Below are positions 22,120 through 30,892 of a DNA stretch of 44,880 nt, in pieces. Location: positions 1 through 44,880 of IMG/VR virus record IMGVR_UViG_3300020197_000044; one strand, given 5' to 3'. The notes under the pieces were generated by a model. It was not told the origin of the DNA, did no database searches, and saw only the letters and a list, made by a program, of their open reading frames with translations. Positions within the stretch are counted from its first letter, which is position 1, and the number at the start of each line of letters is the position of its first letter. The position numbers and the translations under genes were made by a program. This DNA is from a virus.

Positions 22120-23352
22120 TTAATCACTACCCCATCCTGCAATTATAGATCCTGCTGCAAAGGATCCAGATCCAGTATTATTAATTTCATATTCTGTTAT
22201 CTGTGTAGATGTGTTAGCCCACTTACCAACAAACTCTCTACGTCTTGGTGCAGTTCCAGCTCCAGCAGTATTTTGGCTAACAGAATGCCCGATGAATAAT
22301 TTTTCTTTGGAACTAACATTAATGAAAAATATATCTATAAAATTATTGAATGAAATATTTAACATTGCCTGTAATGCTGATTGTGAGATTCCTGTAGAAT
22401 CTGCTCCTCCATTGTCACTATATCTACTTGCATAATTGCCTGATGTATCATTGTTCACCTGTGTATTCATATCAAGTGTTCCTGACTGTTTTATGAATGC
22501 CATTATTCTACAATATTTTTTTGCTGTGAATGTCCCACTTGATAAATTGTCGCCTGCACCACTTAGTTCGTTAGGAGCAAACAACTGTCCCCAGAAATTA
22601 TCTGTGTGAGTATCTGCTGAATCTAATCCTAGAACTATTGCCTCACTTCCAGATTCATAAGTCCCTGCATTTGGTCTTACATCAACTCTGTTTATTGCAG
22701 CAGATGTATTAGCCCATTTAGCAACTCCTTCTGCTCTATTTGGTGCGTTGCCTGCACCTGCTGTGTTTTGATTACAAGCCTCACCACCACAAACTAATTT
22801 TTCTTTTGATGAATAATTTGCAACATAAAAATTATAGAATGTTGGCGAAGTATTCCAGTCAGCATCCGTATAATTAAATTTAGTTACTGACGTTGATGTA
22901 GCATCTGCCCCACCATTTCGACTAAATCGACCACAAAAATTAGTTCCACTATCATCATTAAAACCAAAATTTGACCGAGCCTTTACGCTAGGAACATGAT
23001 ATACTAATACGTTTAATAATCTTTTATCTGATAATCCTGTCACATCAATATTTGATGGACTGCTTACTGCACTTGTTCTTCCTAATTCTTTCCATCCACC
23101 TATATCTCCTGCTCCACGATGCATAGAAGTAAACATCATCATAGGATCTGCAAAGCTATTAAATCTAGAATAATCAGGAGATATAAATTTAGCGAAATTT
23201 TGTTTAGCTTCTCTAGTGAAATTTCTTAACCCGTTTTTAATATAATTAGTACAATATTTTCCAAAAGAGTATTCACTAATGGCAGTATTTCTTATAGGAT
23301 CATTACTTTTAGCAATCTGTTTTGCAGATTGTTGAAGAAGAGAAGTATTCAA
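22120..23352 (-). CDS. Tail-fibre / receptor-binding protein with two repeat domains
   Basis: A 410-residue protein. After a ~70-residue anchor come two related domains of 160-180 residues. Domain 1 (about 70-250) contains RFSRNGGADATSTSV, SSKEKLVCGGEACNQNTAGA and VAKWANTSAAI. Domain 2 (about 252-410) contains RYSDNGGADSTGISQ, SSKEKLFIGHSVSQNTAGAG and VGKWANTSTQI, ending SIIAGWGSD. A third copy is the next gene. Such 'D/N-GGAD.T' and 'EKL..GH' repeats occur in fibre-like proteins of archaeal and marine tailed viruses. A role in binding the cell surface is likely but inferred. Domain 1 has lost the GH of EKLFIGH. Confidence 0.65.
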   Translation of the reverse strand: MNTSLLQQSAKQIAKSNDPIRNTAISEYSFGKYCTNYIKNGLRNFTREAKQNFAKFISPDYSRFNSFADPMMMFTSMHRGAGDIGGWKELGRTSAVSSPSNIDVTGLSDKRLLNVLVYHVPSVKARSNFGFNDDSGTNFCGRFSRNGGADATSTSVTKFNYTDADWNTSPTFYNFYVANYSSKEKLVCGGEACNQNTAGAGNAPNRAEGVAKWANTSAAINRVDVRPNAGTYESGSEAIVLGLDSADTHTDNFWGQLFAPNELSGAGDNLSSGTFTAKKYCRIMAFIKQSGTLDMNTQVNNDTSGNYASRYSDNGGADSTGISQSALQAMLNISFNNFIDIFFINVSSKEKLFIGHSVSQNTAGAGTAPRRREFVGKWANTSTQITEYEINNTGSGSFAAGSIIAGWGSD

Positions 23353-23371
23353 TTAGTAATAATTATTACTA

Positions 23372-24091
23372 TTAGACTGCTACAGCCTTTAGTAATGTAA
23401 ATTCGACTGAAATACCTAAAACCCATAAATCTTGGCCTAAGGTATCAGAAGTATCTGAAGGAACTCTGCGAACTCTAATAAAATAGATATCGCCTGATTG
23501 AGGAGATCCTCCTGGTGTTATAGCAGAAGTCTGAGCTGTTTCCATTAGATCGTTTACTGATGTAACAGTGTCTGTAACCGATTGAGCTGTTCCTAAAGCA
23601 GCATCTAAAGCATCGTCGTTGCCGATAGCTACTGCAGCAATGAAGAATTTTGCATCAGCTGATCCAGCTGCACAAGTCCAGTAAACTGAAACTTTAATAG
23701 TAGAAGAATAATCAATATTTCTCATAGGTTTCCATTGTGCCCACATATTAGAGGTGGTTGCATCAGGCATTTTATGACCATGCCAATTTAATTGATTTGT
23801 TGAAGTTTCTTTTTCTTCAAACGTTGTTGAATCTGTAGACGATTTCATAAATGCTCCTGCAGATATCCATAAATCTTGTAATCCTCTAACTTCTAAGAAA
23901 GTATATTCTCTAGGATTAACTACTTTAATAAATTTATATTTTCCTAAAGTAGTGTCATATAATAGATCTCCTACAGTCATATTAGCATCTGCTTCGGAAT
24001 CTATTTCAGAAGTAGTACCTCTACGAATTCCTCTTTTATTGATTAAAAGGGCTGTAATTGTATCTCCAGTACTCCATTTATCTAGGGCCAT
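23372..24091 (-). CDS. Virion appendage protein
   Basis: A 239-residue beta-rich protein. The N-terminus (DKWSTGDTITALLINKRG) resembles the trimerising start of many fibre proteins ('W..gD.ita..lNk'). A lectin-like region follows (NMWAQWKPMRNIDYSSTIKV, VSVYWTCAAGSADAKFFIA), ending in a long beta strand. This points to a trimeric fibre or distal tail part. It overlaps the next gene by 14 bases. Confidence 0.6.
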   Translation of the reverse strand: MALDKWSTGDTITALLINKRGIRRGTTSEIDSEADANMTVGDLLYDTTLGKYKFIKVVNPREYTFLEVRGLQDLWISAGAFMKSSTDSTTFEEKETSTNQLNWHGHKMPDATTSNMWAQWKPMRNIDYSSTIKVSVYWTCAAGSADAKFFIAAVAIGNDDALDAALGTAQSVTDTVTSVNDLMETAQTSAITPGGSPQSGDIYFIRVRRVPSDTSDTLGQDLWVLGISVEFTLLKAVAV

Positions 24092-24464
24092 CTTCTCTCA
24101 CTGTTAAATCAATTAGTTCTATGAAACACCATGATTCATAATCTTTTTTACAAGGTCCACAACTTCTTGTTAGGTAATTACCTTTACAAGATAGACAGAG
24201 GGACTTGTAATACTCATTTCTTATCTTTAAGGTTTCATTTATCTCCTGATGGACAATTTGTTCCAAAAGGGATATCCTTTTATAATGGAAATCTATCAGA
24301 TAATCCATAGGATATGTTTCATCACTATTTTCAGGTTTTAATCCTATAACTTTAATATCGGAAGGTAATTCTGAGTGTAATTGTTTTAGATGTTCTTGTA
24401 ATCCTTGTATTTGTAATGCAATATCTCCTATTTTTTGATAGCAGATTAAATTATCTAATTTCAT
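24078..24464 (-). CDS. Coiled-coil protein with Cys-rich C-terminus
   Basis: A 128-residue protein. Helical, heptad-like N-terminal half (IALQIQGLQEHLKQLHSEL, ISLLEQIVHQEINETLKIRN), then CLSCKGNYLTRSCGPCKKDY, a C4 zinc site, and a short acidic end. It overlaps both neighbours by a few bases. It is probably an assembly factor or a minor tail part. Confidence 0.55.
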   Translation of the reverse strand: MKLDNLICYQKIGDIALQIQGLQEHLKQLHSELPSDIKVIGLKPENSDETYPMDYLIDFHYKRISLLEQIVHQEINETLKIRNEYYKSLCLSCKGNYLTRSCGPCKKDYESWCFIELIDLTVREDGPR

Positions 24465-25099
24465 CCAATATCTCCAAAACCTACCCTGGCGGTACCCACT
24501 TCAAAAGTTCCAGTGGCTTGTACAACTGGAGCACTAATAATTTCACCAATAGCACCTCCATCTATGACATCTTCTGATGGTAAGGTGTCTGTGTAATAAG
24601 TAATTTTAAATGAAATTGATAATACTTGTTGAGCTCCTTGTTCAGTTACTCTTTTCAACCAAAATGGAACACCTTCTCCTGCTTTTAACAAGCCTATTGG
24701 AAGGACTACTGTATCATAAGGACCGTCTGGAGAATCAGCATCTTCTGAAAAGAATTTTAATCCTGAAGGAGTAGTATCTTCTGTGGCGATAGATTGTGCT
24801 ACACCAGAAGTTGATCCATCTCCTTTCCCTACAGTATCTAAAGCACCGGATATTTCAGTTAAAACAGGATTGGTAGTAATTTCTATTGTTACTCCGTTGA
24901 TAGGGCTACCTGAAGGATTGTAAACGTAAAAACAACGATATTCTGTTTTACCTGTTAAAGCTTCGGATCTAGTAATATTGTCAAAAGCATTTTCAAGGGT
25001 ATTATCTGTTACAGCTGTAGAAGACATTATTCCTCCTAAAGATCCCTTAGGATCATTATTGGAAGATCCACCAGATAATCTTAATTCAGGAACAGCCAT
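24461..25099 (-). CDS. Virion appendage (tail) protein
   Basis: A 212-residue Gly/Ser/Thr-rich beta protein. It starts with AVPELRLSGGSSNNDPKGSL, a pattern seen in tail-associated proteins of several tailed phages. GKTEYRCFYVYNPSGSPINGVTIEI follows in the body. The C-terminus repeats short hydrophobic strands. No enzymatic motif. It stands between the 533-residue distal tail protein and the coiled-coil protein. Confidence 0.6.
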   Translation of the reverse strand: MAVPELRLSGGSSNNDPKGSLGGIMSSTAVTDNTLENAFDNITRSEALTGKTEYRCFYVYNPSGSPINGVTIEITTNPVLTEISGALDTVGKGDGSTSGVAQSIATEDTTPSGLKFFSEDADSPDGPYDTVVLPIGLLKAGEGVPFWLKRVTEQGAQQVLSISFKITYYTDTLPSEDVIDGGAIGEIISAPVVQATGTFEVGTARVGFGDIG

Positions 25100-25102
25100 A
25101 GT

Positions 25103-26704
25103 TTATCTTTTCTTTTTAAGGAACATTTTTTGATCACAGGAGAAAATAGACTCATTTGCTCTCCATTTAACATAAGTATCTACATCTCCAATATTAAAGG
25201 GCTTTGGAATGCCATTGATGACAGTTGTCGGTTTAGAGGCCAATGTTCCTACAGAAACTATTGCATCATCTTCAAAAGTCCATATCATATCTTGTAAAGT
25301 GGTGGCATCTACAGCTGTTACGACTAGTCCTGTTGGATTTTCTACTATTCCTAACCATCCTATAGTGTCATTTGCTACTACATCATACCATCCAAACCAA
25401 TTATCGTTTATAAGATCTAGACCAGTAGTAGCATTACTATCATCAGTAAAAGTGAAAGGATTAACTACTGGGGAAAGATTAGCAGGGTTGCCTCTATTGG
25501 CATCATCGGTGTTTTTCTGGTTAAAATCGGGAATATCAGTTGTAGTGTTTTTTGTACTAAGGGCAAACCTTTGTTTAGAAGTAGCTATTTTAAATTTCTT
25601 TGTGTTACAAACCACTCTAACGTAAGGATTTCCTCTTCTCATATCAATTGTATGATCTACAATACCATATTTTACTATAAATTTACATTGTGAATCATTA
25701 AAGCGTTCGAAAACAACATCATGTAAAGTAACTCCTAGGTCACTATTTGAAGCAATTGGTTTAATAGTTCCTGTGGATTCCCATGCGATTCCATCCCATC
25801 CAAAGATTTCTACTCCGGGAGAGGTATTTATTTCTGCTCTAATTAATCCATTTTCTATTACTCTCTCTCCAACGAATTCATGATCAGAAGAATACACTCT
25901 TGTCCAATCTGCTTCATCTGCTTCATTTTCTGTGTCCCATACTTTGATGTTACCATTTAAACGATTATCTAGATCGACATCATATGAAATGAAAATGTTA
26001 GGATAGAATATCCATACAAAATCACTTTTCAAAGTTTTTAAAGAAGTTTTATCTGAAATTCCTTTAATAAATAATTTAACTTCAGCTACATTAGCAGTAA
26101 TAGTTCCATTGAAAATCCTTGTTTTATCATCCATTCCTGTCATTTCTCTGTAATATAATTTTGTTACACCATCTTTAAGATAATCTAATTGAAATATTAC
26201 TTCTGTCTTTGTAGCAGATATATTCTGAGTTGCTAAAGTTGTTTCAACGTCATCTACTTCTTCAATTAATTTTAAAATGTTATTGCTTGCGCCGGCTGAA
26301 AGTTCTATGATAATCTTATCACTAGTTGCTAAATCTTCGAAAACATATCGTAGTTTTTCTGTTCCAGAAGATAAAGATGCATCTTGTAATTCCATATGAC
26401 CGTATACAGTTATTCCTGGATAGAGATAACTAAAAGTAGCATATGTACCGATTTTTGTAACTTCAGTACCATCAACAGATTCTAATTTAACTTCCAGTTT
26501 ACCAGAAGCAACATCAACAGAATCATTTGTAATGTTTCCTGAAGAAGTAATGTTTAACTCTCCTCCCATTGTAACATTATATTGACTACCTAAAAGATAG
26601 TTAATAATTGGAATACTTCCATCTTGAGAGGTTCTATCATAGACCTTTGCTAAAGGACTGAATTTTTCAGCTGCTACTGGAGGAGATATTGAAAATCTAG
26701 CCAT
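25103..26704 (-). CDS. Large distal tail / appendage protein
   Basis: A 533-residue protein with a lectin-like sandwich in the N-terminal half (ITVYGHMELQDASLSSGTEK, IIIELSAGASNNILKLIEE, VIFQLDYLKDGVTKLYYREM). A second beta domain covers about 270-500, with WDGIAWESTGTI and FGWYDVVANDTIGWLGIVEN. It ends in a basic KKKR. It is probably part of the tail tip or side fibres. No cleavage or hydrolase motif was recognised. It starts three bases downstream of the previous gene in the operon. Confidence 0.6.
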   Translation of the reverse strand: MARFSISPPVAAEKFSPLAKVYDRTSQDGSIPIINYLLGSQYNVTMGGELNITSSGNITNDSVDVASGKLEVKLESVDGTEVTKIGTYATFSYLYPGITVYGHMELQDASLSSGTEKLRYVFEDLATSDKIIIELSAGASNNILKLIEEVDDVETTLATQNISATKTEVIFQLDYLKDGVTKLYYREMTGMDDKTRIFNGTITANVAEVKLFIKGISDKTSLKTLKSDFVWIFYPNIFISYDVDLDNRLNGNIKVWDTENEADEADWTRVYSSDHEFVGERVIENGLIRAEINTSPGVEIFGWDGIAWESTGTIKPIASNSDLGVTLHDVVFERFNDSQCKFIVKYGIVDHTIDMRRGNPYVRVVCNTKKFKIATSKQRFALSTKNTTTDIPDFNQKNTDDANRGNPANLSPVVNPFTFTDDSNATTGLDLINDNWFGWYDVVANDTIGWLGIVENPTGLVVTAVDATTLQDMIWTFEDDAIVSVGTLASKPTTVINGIPKPFNIGDVDTYVKWRANESIFSCDQKMFLKKKR

Positions 26705-26705
26705 G

Positions 26706-27239
26706 TTAAGTTAATAAAAAGTCAAAGAAGAAATCCAATAAAGGATCTCCAAAGGATACATTACCTGCGATGCCATTAAGACTACCAAATCCAACACCAT
26801 CTTCATCTAATTCCAAATCTCCCGAATCACCATCTTGTAAATCTCCTTTATTTGCAAATTGTATTAGTTCTATGTTATAATCAAATGCTACCGTATCTGA
26901 TCCATTATGGTTAACATATTGAGGTCCATCTACACCAGATTCTGCACTATCTAAGGCATATGTTCCACTATAAATAATATCAAAATCTGGATCAGTTGTT
27001 GCAAATATTACTGTTGGTTGGTCAGGGTTCTTACAAAGTTGTTTCAAGGCATAAGCTGCAGATAATGGCCAAATCTTTCCAGTTATTTGTAGTACAAAGG
27101 TTTCAGGACCTGTATCTATAACAAAAGGGAAGTTCTTTAATACTTTATCTACTTGCTGTTTCCTGGCAACTTTCCATTTAATAGATTCTGGAGGGATTGG
27201 AAAAGTTATACCATGTAATTGCCATGTATAATTAGGCAT
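26706..27239 (-). CDS. Tail protein downstream of tape measure (distal tail / baseplate-like)
   Basis: A 177-residue product. YTWQLHGITFPIPPESIKWK at the N-terminus, followed by KVARKQQVDKVLKNFPFVID, resembles LysM-less baseplate hub or Dit-type proteins encoded just after the tape measure. The C-terminus has an acidic, Gly-rich stretch (DLQDGDSGDLELDEDGVGFG) and ends with FFFDFLLT. The gene order tape measure, this gene, appendage proteins fits siphovirus tails. Confidence 0.6.
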   Translation of the reverse strand: MPNYTWQLHGITFPIPPESIKWKVARKQQVDKVLKNFPFVIDTGPETFVLQITGKIWPLSAAYALKQLCKNPDQPTVIFATTDPDFDIIYSGTYALDSAESGVDGPQYVNHNGSDTVAFDYNIELIQFANKGDLQDGDSGDLELDEDGVGFGSLNGIAGNVSFGDPLLDFFFDFLLT

Positions 27240-27240
27240 T

Positions 27241-30183
27241 TTATCTTGCTAACCTCTTCATTGATTTACCTCGGATGCTGTCTCCTAATAAAGAAGACAG
27301 TCGGTCTATTAAATCATCCACGGTTCCTTCAGATGCATTACCTTCTATAGTGATATTAATATCATTAACTACAGTAGAAGTGTTTCCTCCTTTAAGGTTG
27401 TTCATTATTCCTGATAGTCTATCTAGAGGAATAATTGCTTCAGGACCAGCTTCTCCCACTAATCCTAGTGTAGGAGCTGTTATAACACCACCGCTGGCGA
27501 ATCCACTTATTCCACGACTTTTGGAAAAGGTAGTAGATCTTGCTCTAGCCGCTAATGATCTCATTGCATTAGCTAATTCGTCTGCAGCACTTTGAACTTT
27601 TATTAATCTTTCATTAACTCCTATGATTTGGACTTGCATGATATATAGGAGGGTGCTTGTGTGATTTAACTTTGCTATTAATCTTGTTAACGAAGATATA
27701 AAGGTCGTAGAAGTTGCATTGACTACCGTTAACCTTCCATTAAAGGTTGTAGATGTTAAAGATAACGTATTAATTAGGTAAGTTAACGTATCTGTGCTAG
27801 TCAATAAAGTTAAGAAACTGTTATTTAGAAGGTCGATCATTTCAGATAAAAGTGTTATCCTTGCTTGTAATTCCTCGGATTGTATCATTCCTGTAAGGTC
27901 ACCAGCTTCTGCATAAGCAGGTTGCATTGAAGGGATAAGACTAGCTAATCCACCCAATAAGGCTGCTATGGTAAAGTGTTCTTTAAACCATTTTTCAATA
28001 CCCTCCGCTAATCCCTTTCCCCATTCTTCTCCTTTCGCAACAAAATCAGAAAATCCAATAGCCTCGTCTATTATTTCTATGATATCCCATAAATCATCTG
28101 CCATAGCTTTAATTCCTGTCCAAATTGCAGATCCTATTATTTTCCCGCCATTAACAATAGTGTTCCAGGCGTCTGTAATAGCTTTAGGAAGATCCTCAGT
28201 GAAAAATTTAGGAACATCTTTCTTGAAAAATTTATTAAGCCATATACCAGCATGAACTACGGCATCATTAACGTCTAATTTAAATTTTTCCCAAGATTCT
28301 GCTGATTTGATTTTAAATTCAGCATAACCAATAATTAAATCATTAATCCAACTTCTCCAATTCATATCGGCTTCTTCTAACCACGTAGGAAAATCCTCTT
28401 CCCAAAATTTAGTCCAACCATCAATCATGTTTTTAAGACCTTCCTCATGCGATTTAGCAACCTCTTCATTCCATTTAGTAAAAGGTCCTTCGATTAATGA
28501 CCACCAAGCAATTTCCAAATGAGTTACCGCATCTCTTAATGCGACATTTTCTTCCCATACCTCATGTGTCCATTTTGCTAGTTCCCAACCTATTATAAAT
28601 CCTGAAACAACGGCTATGGCAGCAAGGCCACCAACAAGTAATATAGTTGCGGTTCCGGCAAGCATAGCAGTAAGTCCAAAGAATTGCAAAGCTGCACCCA
28701 TTACCAACATTGGAACGATGAATTGTCCTATAATTGCTAATCCTGCTAATGCTCCTACTATTAATAAAATAGCTGAAACAACAAATTTTAATAAAGGTTT
28801 GTTTTTTGTCAAAACCTTCATTATTGCTTTAAGAAATTTTCCTCCTTCTTTAAGTATTGGAAGTAAATCCTCTTTTAAAATTTCTCCTAAAGTGAAAAAG
28901 AATTCTTGTACTTCCTTATCTTCAGCTAGGGATTGTAATATTGCTTGTAATTCTTGTATTACTGGAGCTAATCCCATAGTAAATGCTAGTTTCAGAGATT
29001 GGATACTACCGGCCATTCTCTTTATTAGAGCAACTAAAGATTTTTCAGTTATCACCTCTGCTTGTTTTTTAGCAGTTCCTTTTTGAGAAGCTCCTTCTAT
29101 TAATTCATCTAAAATCTCAATGTTATTAATTAAAGCTAAGAAGGCTCTTTCAGCATTAGCATCCATTTTTAGTGATTTTACAAAGGCTGATACACCCAAT
29201 TCACCATGTTGTTTTTTAATTTTTACTATAGCTGTTTTAAATTCTTTTAAAACTTGTCCAAAATTCCTAACTTTTCCTGTAGAATCAAAAATCTCAACAC
29301 CCATAGCTTTCATTGATGTACTTAAAGCTACTACTGGGTCTCTAAGATCTCTAAATGCTTGACCTAGAGCTAAACCAGCCCTACCACCTTGTTGACCAAT
29401 AATATCACTAACAAGACCTACCATTGCTCCTGTTTCTTCTAAGGTTAATCCCATTAGTATGGCTTGTTGTCCTGCTGCACCAAAGGAAATGATCAAATTT
29501 TGTATTTCAGCTGTTGATTGTCTGTTTACATTAACTAGAACATCAGCAACATCTTCATAAGAACGATTAAACATTTTTGAAACTTTGACAATGTTCTGAG
29601 CTGCATCTGCTGCGTTAATTTCTTCAATTGCCATCAAGTTAAGAACTTGTGTAACAGCACCCATTGTTTGTTGAGCTATTTCTAATTCAGTGCCTACAAA
29701 TTTAACTGCTTTGCCTACTTCTTTGGTAACTGTAGCAACTTCAGCAATATTGAACATAGTTCTACCCGATCCTAGTGTTAACATAGCATCGTTCATATAC
29801 TGTATAGCTACAGCAGTTTTCTCGCTAGTGGATGTTAAATCTAATCCTGAAGCAATAACTGCTCTAACCATAGCATCTTGTGCTCCAGCAGCCTCTGATA
29901 CAGTGCTTTGAACTATCCTACTAACTGATCTTAGAGCATCTCTAGCCCTGTTAGCAATAAAACCCCATTGGAAGGCCATAAAGCCTAGGGATTTTATATG
30001 TTTTTTAGCTACTTCATCAGTATCTCTTAAAGTAACATTGACTTTTTTAAGGTTATTATTAGTACCTTTAAAGGCACCTTTAATATCATTAATATCAGCC
30101 TTTACTTTTTTAGTAACTGCGTCTATATTTTCAAAGCCTGTTGAAGACAGGTGAATATTAAAAGTTACATCAGTTCTTGGCAT
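27241..30183 (-). CDS. Tail tape measure protein
   Basis: A 980-residue protein, by far the largest of the virion arm. The helical N-terminal part (1-350) matches the phage tail tape-measure core (ALGQAFRDLRDPVVALSTSM region). Hydrophobic membrane-like segments lie at about 465-540 (FVVSAILLIVGALAGLAIIG, LLVGGLAAIAVVSGFIIGW). A Trp-rich helical region and a Thr/Ser/Leu repetitive helix (about 770-880) follow. The C-terminus has GLVGEAGPEAIIPLDRLSGI, the typical tape-measure 'GE.GpEaiipl' motif. It sets tail length and may form a channel during DNA entry. No lysozyme or peptidase insertion is visible, consistent with an archaeal host lacking murein. Confidence 0.9.
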   Translation of the reverse strand: MPRTDVTFNIHLSSTGFENIDAVTKKVKADINDIKGAFKGTNNNLKKVNVTLRDTDEVAKKHIKSLGFMAFQWGFIANRARDALRSVSRIVQSTVSEAAGAQDAMVRAVIASGLDLTSTSEKTAVAIQYMNDAMLTLGSGRTMFNIAEVATVTKEVGKAVKFVGTELEIAQQTMGAVTQVLNLMAIEEINAADAAQNIVKVSKMFNRSYEDVADVLVNVNRQSTAEIQNLIISFGAAGQQAILMGLTLEETGAMVGLVSDIIGQQGGRAGLALGQAFRDLRDPVVALSTSMKAMGVEIFDSTGKVRNFGQVLKEFKTAIVKIKKQHGELGVSAFVKSLKMDANAERAFLALINNIEILDELIEGASQKGTAKKQAEVITEKSLVALIKRMAGSIQSLKLAFTMGLAPVIQELQAILQSLAEDKEVQEFFFTLGEILKEDLLPILKEGGKFLKAIMKVLTKNKPLLKFVVSAILLIVGALAGLAIIGQFIVPMLVMGAALQFFGLTAMLAGTATILLVGGLAAIAVVSGFIIGWELAKWTHEVWEENVALRDAVTHLEIAWWSLIEGPFTKWNEEVAKSHEEGLKNMIDGWTKFWEEDFPTWLEEADMNWRSWINDLIIGYAEFKIKSAESWEKFKLDVNDAVVHAGIWLNKFFKKDVPKFFTEDLPKAITDAWNTIVNGGKIIGSAIWTGIKAMADDLWDIIEIIDEAIGFSDFVAKGEEWGKGLAEGIEKWFKEHFTIAALLGGLASLIPSMQPAYAEAGDLTGMIQSEELQARITLLSEMIDLLNNSFLTLLTSTDTLTYLINTLSLTSTTFNGRLTVVNATSTTFISSLTRLIAKLNHTSTLLYIMQVQIIGVNERLIKVQSAADELANAMRSLAARARSTTFSKSRGISGFASGGVITAPTLGLVGEAGPEAIIPLDRLSGIMNNLKGGNTSTVVNDINITIEGNASEGTVDDLIDRLSSLLGDSIRGKSMKRLAR

Positions 30184-30227
30184 ATTTTTTGTTTATATTT
30201 TAAAATAAGGAAAGAAAAAAGAAGTTG

Positions 30228-30883
30228 TTAGTGAGAGTGTTGTCTATATTGAGGATTGGTTGCATACATTTTAGAATATCTTTGTGCCTGTTTCCCTTTG
30301 TTAGATCTTGCCAAAGATTCGACTTCGCGATTTGATTCAGAAAGCATTGCTATAGAAAGAAGAATGCCTTCAGCAGAATCTCTTTCGAACCCTAAAATTT
30401 CATGAGGAAATGCACAGGGCACTGCCTGACAGAGCTGTGCTAAGGATTTGCCGAATTTTGACTCTGCAATTTTTTTCGAGCTTCTTCTGCTTCTCTAGTC
30501 ATTCCTGTAATTTCTGTTATTTTGTTAAAAATCGCTAGAACAGTATTGTAACTTAGATCTCTAATGTGAATTGCTTCACCAGTTAGTAATCTAGGATCAT
30601 TATTGTCTATGGTTACAGGAGGATCTATTGTGCAAGCAGGTAGGAGGATGTCAATTAAAGGGAGTATTTGTTCTTTAAGATACTTTGCATCCTCGTCTGA
30701 AAGGTCATCAGATTTTATGTCATGTACATTCTTTGGCATTGAAGAAAATTTATCTAAATTAGATAAAAGATCATAGGTAGGTATTGGTCTTATAAGCCAA
30801 GTTACCTTTCCTACACCGTCTTCCTCAAGGTCAAAGCTTGTTTGTGATTTTTTTCGAAGCTGTGATACTTTTGGATTTGTCAT
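30228..30883 (-). CDS. Tail assembly chaperone, -1 frameshift product (gpGT-like)
   Basis: A -1 shift on the A AAA AAA heptamer at 30470-30476 joins the first 138 residues of the upstream chaperone frame to an 80-residue extension, giving about 218 residues with no intervening stop. The extension contains IAESKFGKSLAQLC, HEILGFERDSAEGILLSIA and a basic Arg/Gln/His-rich end. The 3' frame (start GTG 30422) has no own ribosome site and begins inside the shifted frame. In tailed phages the two proteins of this pair are made by exactly such a shift, directly before the tape measure, as here. Confidence 0.7.
30429..30476 (-). promoter_or_regulatory. Programmed -1 frameshift signal
   Basis: Reading leftward, seven A at 30476-30470 form the slippery heptamer A AAA AAA in the zero frame CGA AAA AAA TTG. 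A possible stimulatory stem pairs GCAGAG (30467-30462) with CTCTGT (30434-30429). The zero-frame stop follows at 30442-30440. A -1 slip opens 80 further codons. Confidence 0.65.
30440..30883 (-). CDS. Tail assembly chaperone (gpG-like, unshifted product)
   Basis: A 147-residue acidic, helical protein. LEEDGVGKVTWLIRPIPTYD leads into a long helical body and ends REAEEARKKLQSQNSANP, right after the slippery site. The role is to coat the tape measure during tail assembly and recruit tail tube protein. The call rests on position between the tail tube and the tape measure, on size and on the frameshift signal. Sequence similarity within this class is always low. GAGGT lies four bases before the ATG. 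Confidence 0.7.
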   Translation of the reverse strand: MTNPKVSQLRKKSQTSFDLEEDGVGKVTWLIRPIPTYDLLSNLDKFSSMPKNVHDIKSDDLSDEDAKYLKEQILPLIDILLPACTIDPPVTIDNNDPRLLTGEAIHIRDLSYNTVLAIFNKITEITGMTREAEEARKKLQSQNSANP

Positions 30884-30892
30884 TAAACCTCT

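Noticed and set aside
21627-23352. Diversity-generating retroelement acting on the fibre repeats
   Set aside because: No reverse transcriptase and no template repeat with adenine-biased differences seen in the window.
27275-29911. Rightward open frames opposite the tape measure and capsid genes
   Set aside because: They mirror the codon bias of the long leftward genes and contain no recognisable domains.
27241-30183. Lysozyme or peptidase domain within the tape measure
   Set aside because: No catalytic signature found; only helical, membrane-like and Thr/Ser-rich repeats are present.
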